From Acetobacteraceae bacterium (GTDB lineage: Bacteria > Pseudomonadota > Alphaproteobacteria > Acetobacterales > Acetobacteraceae): a DNA stretch of 19,640 nt. A program made the position numbers and the translations under genes. Positions 6,074 to 13,068 of this stretch are shown here, piece after piece; positions within the stretch are counted from its first letter, which is position 1; every line of letters starts with the position of its first letter. Location: assembly GCA_027489135.1 (NCBI GenBank), contig JAIYAI010000325.1:1-19640 (forward strand), read 5' to 3'. Under the pieces are notes generated by a model that was not told where the DNA came from, made no database searches, and worked only from the letters and a program-made list of their open reading frames with translations.

Positions 6074-7659
6074 CGCGGCGCGGCCGGCTGCTGCTGCCGG
6101 CCGTCCTGCTCCTCCTCCTCGGCGTCGCGCTGCTGCCGCGCCTGATCGACATCAGCCGTCCCTTCTGGCTCGACGAGGCGATGAGCCTCTGGTTCGCGCG
6201 GCTGCCCTGGGGTGCGCTCTGGGGCGAGGCGCCGGCCTATGAGCCGCATCCCCCCGCCTATTACAGCCTGCTCAAGCTGGTCCGGCCGTTCGGCGAGGGC
6301 GAGGTCGCGCTGCGCCTGCCCAGCGTGCTGTGCAGCCTGGCCGTGCTGCCGCTGGCCTGGCGCATCCTCGCGGAGATGCCGGATCGCGGCGCGAGGCTCT
6401 CCCCTGACGGGCCTGGCCCTGCGGGGCGGCGTTCACCCGACGGGCCCGGCCCTGCCGGCGGTGGCTTCGCCGGGGCGGGGCTGCTGGCGGCGCTCTGCCT
6501 GGCCATGGCCGCGCCGCAGATCCATTTCGGGCAGGAGGCGCGGCCCTATGCGGCGCTGACCCTGGCGGCGACGACGCTGCTGCTCTTCGCCATGCGCTGG
6601 CTGCGCGACCTCGACTCCGGCGGCGCGCGGCCTGGGACCCTGGCGGGCCTCGTCCTCGCCGGCGCGGCGACAGGCTGGCTGCACGGCATCGCCGGGCTCT
6701 TCGTGGCGGCGATCTTCCTGCCGCTCGGCGTCGCGGCACTGGCGCATCCGGCGCGCTGGCGGGCGCTCGGCGGGCTGCTGCTGGCGGCAGCGGCGATCTT
6801 GCTGCTGCTGGCGCCCTGGCTTGGCGCCCTGCTCGCCCGCGGCGCCGACTGGGGGCAGGGGAGCTGGATGGCGCCGCTGACCCCGTACCGGGCGCGGATG
6901 GTGCTGCAGACGCTGCTGCAGCCTGTTCCGGTGGGCGACGGCGCGGCGGGCTTCGCCGTGCTGGGATCGATGCTTGCACTCGCCACGCTCGGGCTCTGGG
7001 TGGTGCTGCGTCGCGCCGGCTGGCAGCGGGCCTTGCTCCTGGCCTGCTGCGCGGGTCTGCCGGTGGCGGCGGCGCTGGCGATCAGCCTTGTCGGCGCCCC
7101 CGTCTTCGCGGTGCGCACCCTGCTGCCGGTGACGGTGCCGGTCCTGCTGCTGGTCGCCGCCGGGCTCTGGGCCGGGCTGCCTGGACGATCGCGCCACCTG
7201 GCGGCCGGTGCGCTGGTGCTGCTGTTCGGCATCGGCGCCGTGCGCGGCTACCCGGAGCGCCGCGACGAGCCCTATGACGCGCTGGCGCGCGCGCTGGCGG
7301 CCGCGGACCCCGGGGCGCCCGTGCTGGTGGTGCTGACCGACGTGGCGATCCCGCTGGCGCTCTATCTCGACCGCGCCGGGGCGGCGCGGCCGCTGACGCC
7401 CCTGCCGGCGCCCTATCCGGCGCTCGGCCTGCCCAACCGCTATCCCTACGGATCCCCCGCACTGCCGGAGGTGGCGGAGGCTGACATCACCCGCGCCCTG
7501 GCGGCGACCGCGGGCGCGCCCGCGGTCTGGCTGGTGGCGCGTGACGAAGCCGTGCCGGCTCTGCATGCCGCCCTGGCCGCGGCGCGACCGGTGGAGCGGG
7601 AGGAGCGGTTCGGCGCGGCGCTGGCGTTGACGCGCTTTGGACCGCCCCGCGTACGCTGA
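6070..7659 (+). CDS. ArnT/PMT-like integral membrane glycosyltransferase (GT-C fold)
   Basis: A 529-residue polytopic protein starting in the ATGA overlap with the methyltransferase. After the first membrane helix comes FWLDEAMSLW, with the Asp35-Glu36 pair expected in the first periplasmic loop of GT39/GT83 enzymes, then EPHPPAYYSLLKL (58-70), the matching HPP-x-YY motif, and FGQEARPYA. About ten hydrophobic segments follow and a soluble C-terminal domain of ~150 residues. Such enzymes transfer a sugar from a polyprenyl-phosphate carrier to lipid A, protein or another surface acceptor; the upstream GT2 would make that donor. Residues 111-132 are a tandem SPDGPGPAG duplication in a loop between two helices, absent from the usual family pattern as I know it. 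The acceptor cannot be predicted. Confidence 0.85.
   Translation: MTRRGRLLLPAVLLLLLGVALLPRLIDISRPFWLDEAMSLWFARLPWGALWGEAPAYEPHPPAYYSLLKLVRPFGEGEVALRLPSVLCSLAVLPLAWRILAEMPDRGARLSPDGPGPAGRRSPDGPGPAGGGFAGAGLLAALCLAMAAPQIHFGQEARPYAALTLAATTLLLFAMRWLRDLDSGGARPGTLAGLVLAGAATGWLHGIAGLFVAAIFLPLGVAALAHPARWRALGGLLLAAAAILLLLAPWLGALLARGADWGQGSWMAPLTPYRARMVLQTLLQPVPVGDGAAGFAVLGSMLALATLGLWVVLRRAGWQRALLLACCAGLPVAAALAISLVGAPVFAVRTLLPVTVPVLLLVAAGLWAGLPGRSRHLAAGALVLLFGIGAVRGYPERRDEPYDALARALAAADPGAPVLVVLTDVAIPLALYLDRAGAARPLTPLPAPYPALGLPNRYPYGSPALPEVAEADITRALAATAGAPAVWLVARDEAVPALHAALAAARPVEREERFGAALALTRFGPPRVR
6400..6465. repeat. In-frame 33-bp tandem duplication in the membrane glycosyltransferase
   Basis: Two adjacent 33-base units (6400-6432 and 6433-6465) encode SPDGPGPAGRR and SPDGPGPAGGG. 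They match at most positions. They lie in the loop after the second hydrophobic segment (LAVLPLAWRILAEM) and before the next (AGAGLLAALCLAMAA), where extra residues are likely tolerated. Confidence 0.8.
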
Positions 7660-7735
7660 TCCGTGCTTCGGGGCCCTTGATCCGGCCCGCGCGGCGCCCG
7701 ACCCTGGCAACAACGACCAGGAGGAGACAGAGGCG

Positions 7736-8785
7736 ATGCGCGGCGTGGTGTTCACCGGCGACCGGACGCTGGACCTGATGCGCTTCGACGACCCGACCCC
7801 GGGCTTCGGCGAGGTGGTGCTGCAGATGAAGGCGAGCGGCATGTGCGGCTCCGACCTCAAGCACTACCGGCGGCCCAAGGGCGTCCGCCAGGCGAGCGGC
7901 ATCCCCGCCGCCGCGGGCCCGGTCATCGCGGGGCATGAGCCCTGCGGCGTGGTCGCCGCCGTGGGTCCCGGCGTCGATCCGCGCGCCGCCAAGGTCGGCG
8001 ACCGGGTGATGGTGCACCACTACCAGGGCTGCACCACCTGCGGGCATTGCCGCACGGGCTGGCAGCAGCTCTGCCAGAAGACCGCGATCAAGGTTTATGG
8101 CAACAACAGCCATGGCGGGCATGCCGAGTTCATGGCGGTGCCGGCCAGTACGCTGGTGGCCCTGCCGGAGGAACTGACCTTCAGCGCGGGCGCGGCGATC
8201 TCCTGCGGCACCGGCACGGCCTATGGCGCGCTGCGCCGCCTGAATGTCTCGGGCAACGACACCATCGCGATCTTCGGCCAGGGGCCGGTGGGCCTCTCCG
8301 CCACGCAGCTTGCCGCGGCAATGGGCGCGCGTGTCATCGCGCTCGACATCTCGCCGGAGCGGCTGGAGCGGGCGAAGGCCTTCGGCGCGGCGGAGGTGGT
8401 GAACCCGGGATCGAACGACGCCGTCTCCGCGATCCGCGACCTGACGCATGGCGAAGGCGCGGACCTGACGCTCGACACCTCCGCGGCACCCGAGGCGCGG
8501 GTCCAGGCGATCCGCGCACTGAAGGTCTGGGGCACCTGCTGCTTCGTCGGCGAGGGCAACGAGGTCACCATCGACGTCAGCCCGGACATGCTGCGCCGCC
8601 AGGCCAGCATCATTGCCTCCTGGACCTTCTCGACCATCGGCCAGGCGGAGTGCGCGCGCTTCGTCGTCGACCGGAAGATCGACGTTGACGCGCTGTTCAC
8701 CGACCACTGGCGGCTCGACCAGGCGGACGAGGCCTATCGGCTGTTCGACCGGCAGACGAGTGGGAAGGGTGTCTTCGTGATGTAG
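7736..8785 (+). CDS. Zinc-dependent alcohol dehydrogenase (MDR family)
   Basis: A 349-residue protein. The ATG at 7736 is used because GGAGGAGA lies about ten bases upstream and the preceding in-frame residues (from 7637) overlap the previous gene. Catalytic zinc ligands are Cys37 (MCGSD), His67-Glu68 (GHEP) and Cys157 (SCGTGTAYGAL). The structural zinc site is complete: Cys99, 102, 105 and 113 in CTTCGHCRTGWQQLC. The NAD(P)-binding motif GQGPVG is at 181-186, followed by an acidic residue (IALDIS) that favours NAD over NADP. It resembles the threonine/sorbitol/zinc alcohol dehydrogenases of the medium-chain family; the substrate is not evident. It is 76 bases after the glycosyltransferase and 33 bases before a Bug receptor, so it may be read with the transport genes. 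Confidence 0.92.
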   Translation: MRGVVFTGDRTLDLMRFDDPTPGFGEVVLQMKASGMCGSDLKHYRRPKGVRQASGIPAAAGPVIAGHEPCGVVAAVGPGVDPRAAKVGDRVMVHHYQGCTTCGHCRTGWQQLCQKTAIKVYGNNSHGGHAEFMAVPASTLVALPEELTFSAGAAISCGTGTAYGALRRLNVSGNDTIAIFGQGPVGLSATQLAAAMGARVIALDISPERLERAKAFGAAEVVNPGSNDAVSAIRDLTHGEGADLTLDTSAAPEARVQAIRALKVWGTCCFVGEGNEVTIDVSPDMLRRQASIIASWTFSTIGQAECARFVVDRKIDVDALFTDHWRLDQADEAYRLFDRQTSGKGVFVM

Positions 8786-8818
8786 GATGCGGGGCGAACC
8801 AGCCGGGAGAATCGCCCC

Positions 8819-9781
8819 ATGACCATCACTCGCCGCGCATTGCTTGCCACGGGCGCCGCCAGCCTTGCGGCCCCCGCCCTCGCCCAGGCGCCGCGCTTCC
8901 CCGAGCGACCGGTTGAGATCGTCGTCGGCTTCGCCGCCGGCGGCGGCACCGACCTCAACATGCGGAGCTTCGCGCGCTTCCTCGAGGCGCGTCTCGGCGG
9001 GCCGGTGGTGGTGATCAACCGCCCCGGCGCGGGGACGGAGGTCGCCATGGCCTCGGTCGCCCGCGCCCGCCCCGACGGCCACACCATCGGCGCCGCGACC
9101 ATGCCGACGCTGATTACCATCCCGATCGAGCGGCAGGCCCAGTTCAAGCTGGAAGACTTCGCCGGCATCGGCCAGATCGCCTCCGACCCCAACGCCATCA
9201 GCGTCAACGCCGCGGCGCCCTGGCGCGACATCCAGGCGCTGATCGCCGCGGCGAAGGCGGAACCGGACCGGCTGACCTTCGCCACCTCCGGCGCGGGCAC
9301 CGACGACCATCTGCAGCTTGTACTGCTGCAGGAGGCGGCGGGCATCCGGATGACCCACGTGACCTATCCCGGTTCGGCGCCGGTGCGCACGGCGCTGCTG
9401 GCGCGGCAGGTGGACAGCGTCGGCCTCAATGTGGGCGAGGTGATGGGCGCGCCGGATGGCTTGCGCATGCTGGTGCAGGCCGGCCCGGCGCGATCCCGCT
9501 TCGCGCCCGACGTGCCGACCTTCCGCGAGATCGGCCTCGATGTCGTGATGTCCTCCGACCGCGGCCTCATCGCGCCGGCGGGCACGCCGGAGCCGATCCT
9601 GGCGCGCCTCCGGGAGGCGGTGGCGGATGCCGCGCGCGATCCCGCCTTCGCCCAGGCCCTGGAGGCGCAGTTCACCGAGGTGCGCTTCATCCCCGGCGCC
9701 GAATGGTTCGGCCAGCTCGGCGCGCTGCAGGAGCGTTACCGCGCACTCTGGGCCAGGACGCCTTGGCGCGAGCGGGGGTGA
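8819..9781 (+). CDS. Bug-family TTT periplasmic solute-binding receptor (first)
   Basis: A 320-residue protein with a Tat-like signal peptide (TRRALLATG..., probable cleavage after ALAQA at about residue 24). The mature start PVEIVVGFAAGGGTDLNMR is the family hallmark; VVINRPGAGTEVAMASVA, PDGHTIG and PDVPTFREIG follow the Bug pattern through to a normal C-terminus. Bug receptors capture carboxylates or small aromatic or amide compounds for TctAB transporters or act as sensors. Here no TctA or TctB gene is in the window, so it is an orphan receptor. It starts 33 bases after the alcohol dehydrogenase and may share its transcript. Its last codons and stop lie in the first unit of a palindromic tandem array. 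Confidence 0.92.
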   Translation: MTITRRALLATGAASLAAPALAQAPRFPERPVEIVVGFAAGGGTDLNMRSFARFLEARLGGPVVVINRPGAGTEVAMASVARARPDGHTIGAATMPTLITIPIERQAQFKLEDFAGIGQIASDPNAISVNAAAPWRDIQALIAAAKAEPDRLTFATSGAGTDDHLQLVLLQEAAGIRMTHVTYPGSAPVRTALLARQVDSVGLNVGEVMGAPDGLRMLVQAGPARSRFAPDVPTFREIGLDVVMSSDRGLIAPAGTPEPILARLREAVADAARDPAFAQALEAQFTEVRFIPGAEWFGQLGALQERYRALWARTPWRERG

Positions 9782-9890
9782 CCCCCGCACCCCATGGGGC
9801 ACGAGCGGGGGTGACCCCCGCACCCCTTGGACGCAAGCGGGGATGACCCCCGCACCCCCTGGGGCGCGAGCGGGGGTGAAATCCGCCCGC
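9763..9890. repeat. Palindromic tandem array, about four 32-33-bp units
   Basis: Units begin near 9763, 9795, 9828 and 9860; each centres on GCGGGGGTGACCCCCGC, an inverted repeat with 8-base arms around one base (perfect at 9772-9788 and 9805-9821, one mismatch at 9837-9853, decayed at 9870). Spacing is 33, 32 and 33 bases. The first palindrome contains the stop codon of the upstream Bug gene (9779-9781). Each unit could fold into a short GC hairpin in mRNA, so the array may slow transcript decay or reduce read-through to the second Bug gene. Confidence 0.88.
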
Positions 9891-9936
9891 CTCCCGACCA
9901 TGTGAGGCGGAACGAACCGAAGCCCGGGATGCCTCC

Positions 9937-10926
9937 ATGACCGCTCCGCTCCTGCCCCGCCGCCGCGGGCTTCTGCTGGCTGCCGCCGCCACGGCGCTGC
10001 CCCTGCCCGCGCTCGCCCAGGCGCCCTGGCCCAGCCGCCCGATCCGCGCAATCATCAGCTTCCCGCCCGGCGGCGCCATCGACACCGTGACGCGCCTGAT
10101 CGGCCCCGCCATGGGCGAGGCGCTGGGCCAGCCTCTGGTGCTGGAGAACCGGCCCGGCGCGACGGGCACCATCGCCGCGGCCGCGGTGGCGCAGGCCAAT
10201 GACGGGCACACGCTGCTCTTCGATGCGTCGTCCCACGCCGCGGCGCCGCATCTCGTGAAGGGCCTGGCCTTCGACTACAGCCGTGCCTTCGCGCCGATCA
10301 CCCAGCTCAGCGCCATGCCGCTGATCCTGGTGACGCATCCCTCGCTGCCCGTCTCGACCATCGAGGAGTTCCTCGCCCTCGGTCGCGCCCGCGCTGCGGC
10401 GGGACAGCCGCTGGCCTATGCCAGCGCGGGCAACGGCTCCTCCTCCCACTACGCCGCGGTGCTGTTCCTGCAGCGCGCGGGGTGGGAGGCGACGCATGTG
10501 CCCTTCCGCGGCGGCGCGCCGGCGGTGCAGGCGTTGCTGGCGAACAGCGTGCAGTTTCATATCGGCACCGCGGCCTCCTCCTCGCTGCTGGCGCAGGAGG
10601 GGCGGTTGAAGGGGCTCGCCGTCACGACGCGGGCGCGCATGCCGCGACTACCCACCCTGCCGACGCTCGAGCAGGCCGGCATGGCGGGCTACGAATGGAT
10701 CGAATGGGGCGGCATTTTCGCCCCCGCCGGCGCGCCGCCGGAGGTGACAACGCGGGTGCAACAGGCCGCGGCGCAGGCGCTGGGCCAGCAGGCCGTACGG
10801 GATCGGCTGGACCAGATCGGCATGACGCCGGTTGGCAGCACGCCCGCCGATTTCGGTCGCTACGTGGCGGAGCAGATGGCGCTGGTCGGGCGGCTGACGC
10901 GCGAGGCCAACATCACCATCGACTGA
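9937..10926 (+). CDS. Bug-family TTT periplasmic solute-binding receptor (second)
   Basis: A 329-residue protein with a basic N-terminus (LLPRRRGLLLAAAA) and a signal peptide ending LPALAQA near residue 28. The mature protein begins with the Bug hallmark PIRAIISFPPGGAIDTVTRL, followed by VLENRPGATGTIAAAAVA, THVPFRGGAPAVQALL and a standard C-terminal lobe. It is clearly not a recent copy of the first receptor: outside the family motifs the two differ widely, so different ligands are likely. It lies 155 bases downstream on the same strand, separated by the palindromic array, and no membrane partner is present. A long hairpin follows 25 bases after its stop. Confidence 0.92.
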   Translation: MTAPLLPRRRGLLLAAAATALPLPALAQAPWPSRPIRAIISFPPGGAIDTVTRLIGPAMGEALGQPLVLENRPGATGTIAAAAVAQANDGHTLLFDASSHAAAPHLVKGLAFDYSRAFAPITQLSAMPLILVTHPSLPVSTIEEFLALGRARAAAGQPLAYASAGNGSSSHYAAVLFLQRAGWEATHVPFRGGAPAVQALLANSVQFHIGTAASSSLLAQEGRLKGLAVTTRARMPRLPTLPTLEQAGMAGYEWIEWGGIFAPAGAPPEVTTRVQQAAAQALGQQAVRDRLDQIGMTPVGSTPADFGRYVAEQMALVGRLTREANITID

Positions 10927-10950
10927 GCGCGGACCCCGGAGCGTGATCGT

Positions 10951-10996
10951 CCTGGACCATGATCCGCGCGCACAGAAGCGCGGATCATGGTCTGGG
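10951..10996. terminator. Long hairpin after the second Bug gene (no U run)
   Basis: GACCATGATCCGCGC (10955-10969) pairs perfectly with GCGCGGATCATGGTC (10978-10992) around an eight-base loop, and four further pairs extend it to 10951-10996 if G-U pairs are allowed. It lies between convergent genes and could stop transcription from either side, but no T run follows on either strand, so a REP-like dispersed repeat is equally likely. Confidence 0.5.
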
Positions 10997-11114
10997 CTCC
11001 TGATGTGTCGCGTGATTCACGCCTTCGGTGATGCCACGTCCGGCGTTCACGCTTGAAGTGAGGATCACCGGGGGCATGGCTCGCGCGACGGAGCATGTGG
11101 GCAGCGCATGATCC

Positions 11115-11144
11115 GCAGGGCTTTGCGCGCGGATCAAGCCCTGC
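11115..11144. repeat. Second intergenic hairpin between convergent units
   Basis: GCAGGGCTT (11115-11123) pairs perfectly with AAGCCCTGC (11136-11144), loop of 12 bases containing GCGCGGATC, the same core found in the 10951-10996 hairpin. A further near-palindrome GCGTGATTCACGC is at 11010-11022. The gap 10927-11204 therefore holds mainly structured repeat DNA and no gene I can support. Confidence 0.5.
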
Positions 11145-11156
11145 CCGCAGCAGGCG

Positions 11157-11220
11157 TGGATCCCGGGTTGGGCTACCCGCAGCCGGTGTGGATCCCGGGC
11201 TGGGCTACCCGCAGCCGATG
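11157..11220. repeat. 32-bp tandem duplication at the 3' end of the I78-like gene
   Basis: Two adjacent 32-base units (11157-11188, 11189-11220) begin TGGATCCCGGG and differ at only two positions. The second contains the end of the I78-like gene, including its stop (TAG, 11205-11207), so the last two codons and stop are repeated downstream at 11173-11175. Confidence 0.88.
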
Positions 11221-11495
11221 CGGATCACGCGGCCGCGGCTGACCACGATGGTCGCGCGGTCGATGCGGAAGTCGCTGGTCATCGGCGCGTTCGGCGGGCC
11301 GCTGCGGACGCTGCGGATCCCCGGCATGGCGGCGAGCGCCGTGCGCACCTCGGCCTCCGTCATGCCGATCAGGGGACGAAACTCGGGCTCGTGCGACGCG
11401 CATTCGGTGGGCGCCGCGGCGGCCTGCGCCGGTGGCGGCGCCTGGTCCGCGCAGGCGGCCAGGACGAGCAGGACGACGAGGGAGACGGCGCGCAT
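11205..11495 (-). CDS. Putative lipoprotein with I78-type peptidase-inhibitor domain
   Basis: A 96-residue protein. Residues 1-15 are a lipoprotein signal with lipobox LAAC (Cys15), so it is probably anchored to a membrane facing the periplasm. Residues 32-96 follow the I78 inhibitor pattern: a first Cys32, EFRPLIGMTEAEV, then PMTSDFRIDRATIVV and the ending GRVIRIGCG, with Cys95 likely paired to Cys32. I78 proteins inhibit subtilisin-type serine proteases; whether this one does is unknown. It starts nine bases after the Bug receptor stop on the same strand and is probably co-transcribed. A 32-bp duplication includes its 3' end. Confidence 0.75.
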   Translation of the reverse strand: MRAVSLVVLLVLAACADQAPPPAQAAAAPTECASHEPEFRPLIGMTEAEVRTALAAMPGIRSVRSGPPNAPMTSDFRIDRATIVVSRGRVIRIGCG

Positions 11496-11504
11496 GACGG
11501 TTCC

Positions 11505-12485
11505 CTATTGCGGCTGCAGGCCGGCGAGGCGCGCGGCCTGGCGGTAGCGGGCGATCTCCTCCCGGAGATAGGTGGCGAGGCCGGCCGGCGATGCCTCCTC
11601 CGGCCCCGCCGGCACGCAACCCAGCGCGACCAGCTTCTCCGCCGTGGCACGGTCCGCGAGCGCCGCCAGCAGCGCCTGGTGCCAGGCCTCCACCACCTCC
11701 GGCGCGGCGCGGGCGGGCAGCAGCAGGGCAGTGAAGCTCGTGCTGGTGAAGCCGGCGACGCCGCGCTCGATGAAGGTCGGCACGTCCGGGATCTGCGGCA
11801 CGCGGCGGTCGCTGGCCGTCGCCAGGATGCGCACCTTGCCCTCCCGCGCCAGGGGCAGGGCGGTCGAGAGTTCCAGCAGCGAGGCGTCGAAGGTGCCGGC
11901 GATGAGGTCCGCCACCAGCGACCCGCCGCCGCGATAGGGCACATGGGTCAGGTTCGCGCCCGTCGCGTGGTTCAGCAGCTCGAGCGCGAAATGGGCCGTG
12001 CTGCCCACGGCGGGGGAGGCGACGTCGATCGTCCCGGGCCGCGCCTTGGCCCGCGCCAGCAGCGCGTCCCAGCTGGCGACATCCAGCTTCGGCCCGAGCA
12101 CGAGCACGATCGGCACCCGCGCCACAAGCCCGATGGGGGCGAAATCCGTCAGCGGGTCGTAGGGCAGCCGGGCCTGCAGCACGGGTGCCGCGGTCATCGA
12201 CCCGCCGGAGCCGGCCAGCAGCGTGGTGCCGTCGGGCGCGGCGCGGGCGGCCAGCTCGGCGCCCAGGCTGCCGGCGCCGCCCGCCCGGTTCTCGACCACG
12301 ATGGGGCGGCCCATGCGCTCGCCCATGGGCTGGATGACGGTGCGGATGACGACGTCGGTGTTGCCGCCGGCGGCGAAGGGGACGATGACGCGGACCGGAC
12401 GGTCCGGGCGCCACGGCGCCTGGGCGCGCGCCGCCGGCGACAGCAGGGCGAGGCCTGCGAGCAGACCGCGGCGCGAGACTGGCAT
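11505..12485 (-). CDS. Bug-family TTT periplasmic solute-binding receptor (third)
   Basis: A 326-residue protein starting at 12485, where GGGGGA lies six bases ahead; the longer frame from 12551 lacks a signal peptide at its start. The N-terminus SRRGLLAGLALLSPAARAQA is a Tat-like signal, followed by the Bug motif PVRVIVPFAAGGNTDVVIR and VVENRAGGAGSLGAELAA, DFAPIGLVARVP, THVPYRGGGSLVADLIAG and PDVPTFIERG. Length is normal. It is the third Bug receptor in 3.7 kb but on the opposite strand from the other two, with a different sequence between motifs. It is followed closely by the I78-like gene and preceded by the phasin; no TctAB membrane genes are in view. Confidence 0.92.
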   Translation of the reverse strand: MPVSRRGLLAGLALLSPAARAQAPWRPDRPVRVIVPFAAGGNTDVVIRTVIQPMGERMGRPIVVENRAGGAGSLGAELAARAAPDGTTLLAGSGGSMTAAPVLQARLPYDPLTDFAPIGLVARVPIVLVLGPKLDVASWDALLARAKARPGTIDVASPAVGSTAHFALELLNHATGANLTHVPYRGGGSLVADLIAGTFDASLLELSTALPLAREGKVRILATASDRRVPQIPDVPTFIERGVAGFTSTSFTALLLPARAAPEVVEAWHQALLAALADRATAEKLVALGCVPAGPEEASPAGLATYLREEIARYRQAARLAGLQPQ

Positions 12486-12563
12486 GCGATTTCCCCCGCG
12501 AGCCCGTCCGGCCCGGCCCGGGATTACATCGCGCGAGGGGGCGCCTCGCAAGCCGCTCCGCGT

Positions 12564-12983
12564 TCAGCCCTTCGGCCCGAGCGCGCCCATCTCCGCCATC
12601 GCCTCGCCGAAGCGGCGCTCCAGGAGCGCCACGGCCTCGGCGCCGGTGCGCTGGACCATCGCCGCCATCTCGCTCAGATGGGCCGAGCCCTTGGCGCAAG
12701 CGGCCTGCGCCGCGGCCATGGGCTGCGCCATGGCGCCGGGCGTGGCACCAAGGCCCTGCATCGCGCCGGTCAGGTCCGAGACGCTTTCCTGCATGATCTG
12801 CATCTGACGCTGCGCCAGCGCCTGCGCGCCGCCCAGCATCAGCGCGTTGACCTGCATCAGCGTCTCGAGGTTGCGCTGGTGCAGCTGCGCGAGCGCGCCG
12901 AGGTCGGGCATGCCGGGCGGCTTCAGGCCCCCCATCATCCCGGTGAGGTCGAAGCCTTGGCCGAAGCCCGCCTTGTCAGACAT
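12564..12983 (-). CDS. Phasin family protein
   Basis: A 139-residue protein; the start at 12983 (MSDKAGFG) follows GGGAA at a normal distance, better than the in-frame ATG four codons upstream. It has no signal or membrane segment. Residues ~31-139 are predicted all-helical and Ala/Met/Gln-rich, with QRNLETLMQVNALMLGGAQA and RQMQIMQESVSDL, which match the phasin_2 pattern of proteins that coat polyhydroxyalkanoate granules. It suggests the host stores PHA, though no PHA synthase or depolymerase gene is nearby. A TATTGT at 13017-13022 on the minus strand could be a -10 element, with no convincing -35. Confidence 0.82.
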   Translation of the reverse strand: MSDKAGFGQGFDLTGMMGGLKPPGMPDLGALAQLHQRNLETLMQVNALMLGGAQALAQRQMQIMQESVSDLTGAMQGLGATPGAMAQPMAAAQAACAKGSAHLSEMAAMVQRTGAEAVALLERRFGEAMAEMGALGPKG

Positions 12984-13068
12984 GGTGGTTCCCACGGCGC
13001 GGGGCGCGCCATCGCTACAATAGGCGCGAAGTGCCGCTAAGTATCGCGGAGAATGCGCTGCGGCCCGG

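Noticed and set aside
9782..9936. Small gene between the two Bug receptors
   Set aside because: Open frames here consist of repeat-encoded GGDPRTPW-type peptides from the palindromic array.
7487..10051. Very long open frame (854 codons) on the minus strand
   Set aside because: It lies antisense to the end of the membrane glycosyltransferase, the alcohol dehydrogenase and the first Bug receptor, all with clear motifs. The translation is Arg/Gly/Ala-rich with no recognisable domain, as expected for a shadow frame in very GC-rich DNA.
12533..12549. Hairpin GCGAGG/CCTCGC after the phasin gene as a terminator
   Set aside because: The stem is only six pairs and no U run follows on the minus strand; too weak in this composition.
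11391..13040. Plus-strand open frame of 549 codons over the I78-like, Bug and phasin genes
   Set aside because: Opposite to three genes with signal peptides or family motifs; low-complexity translation without a domain.
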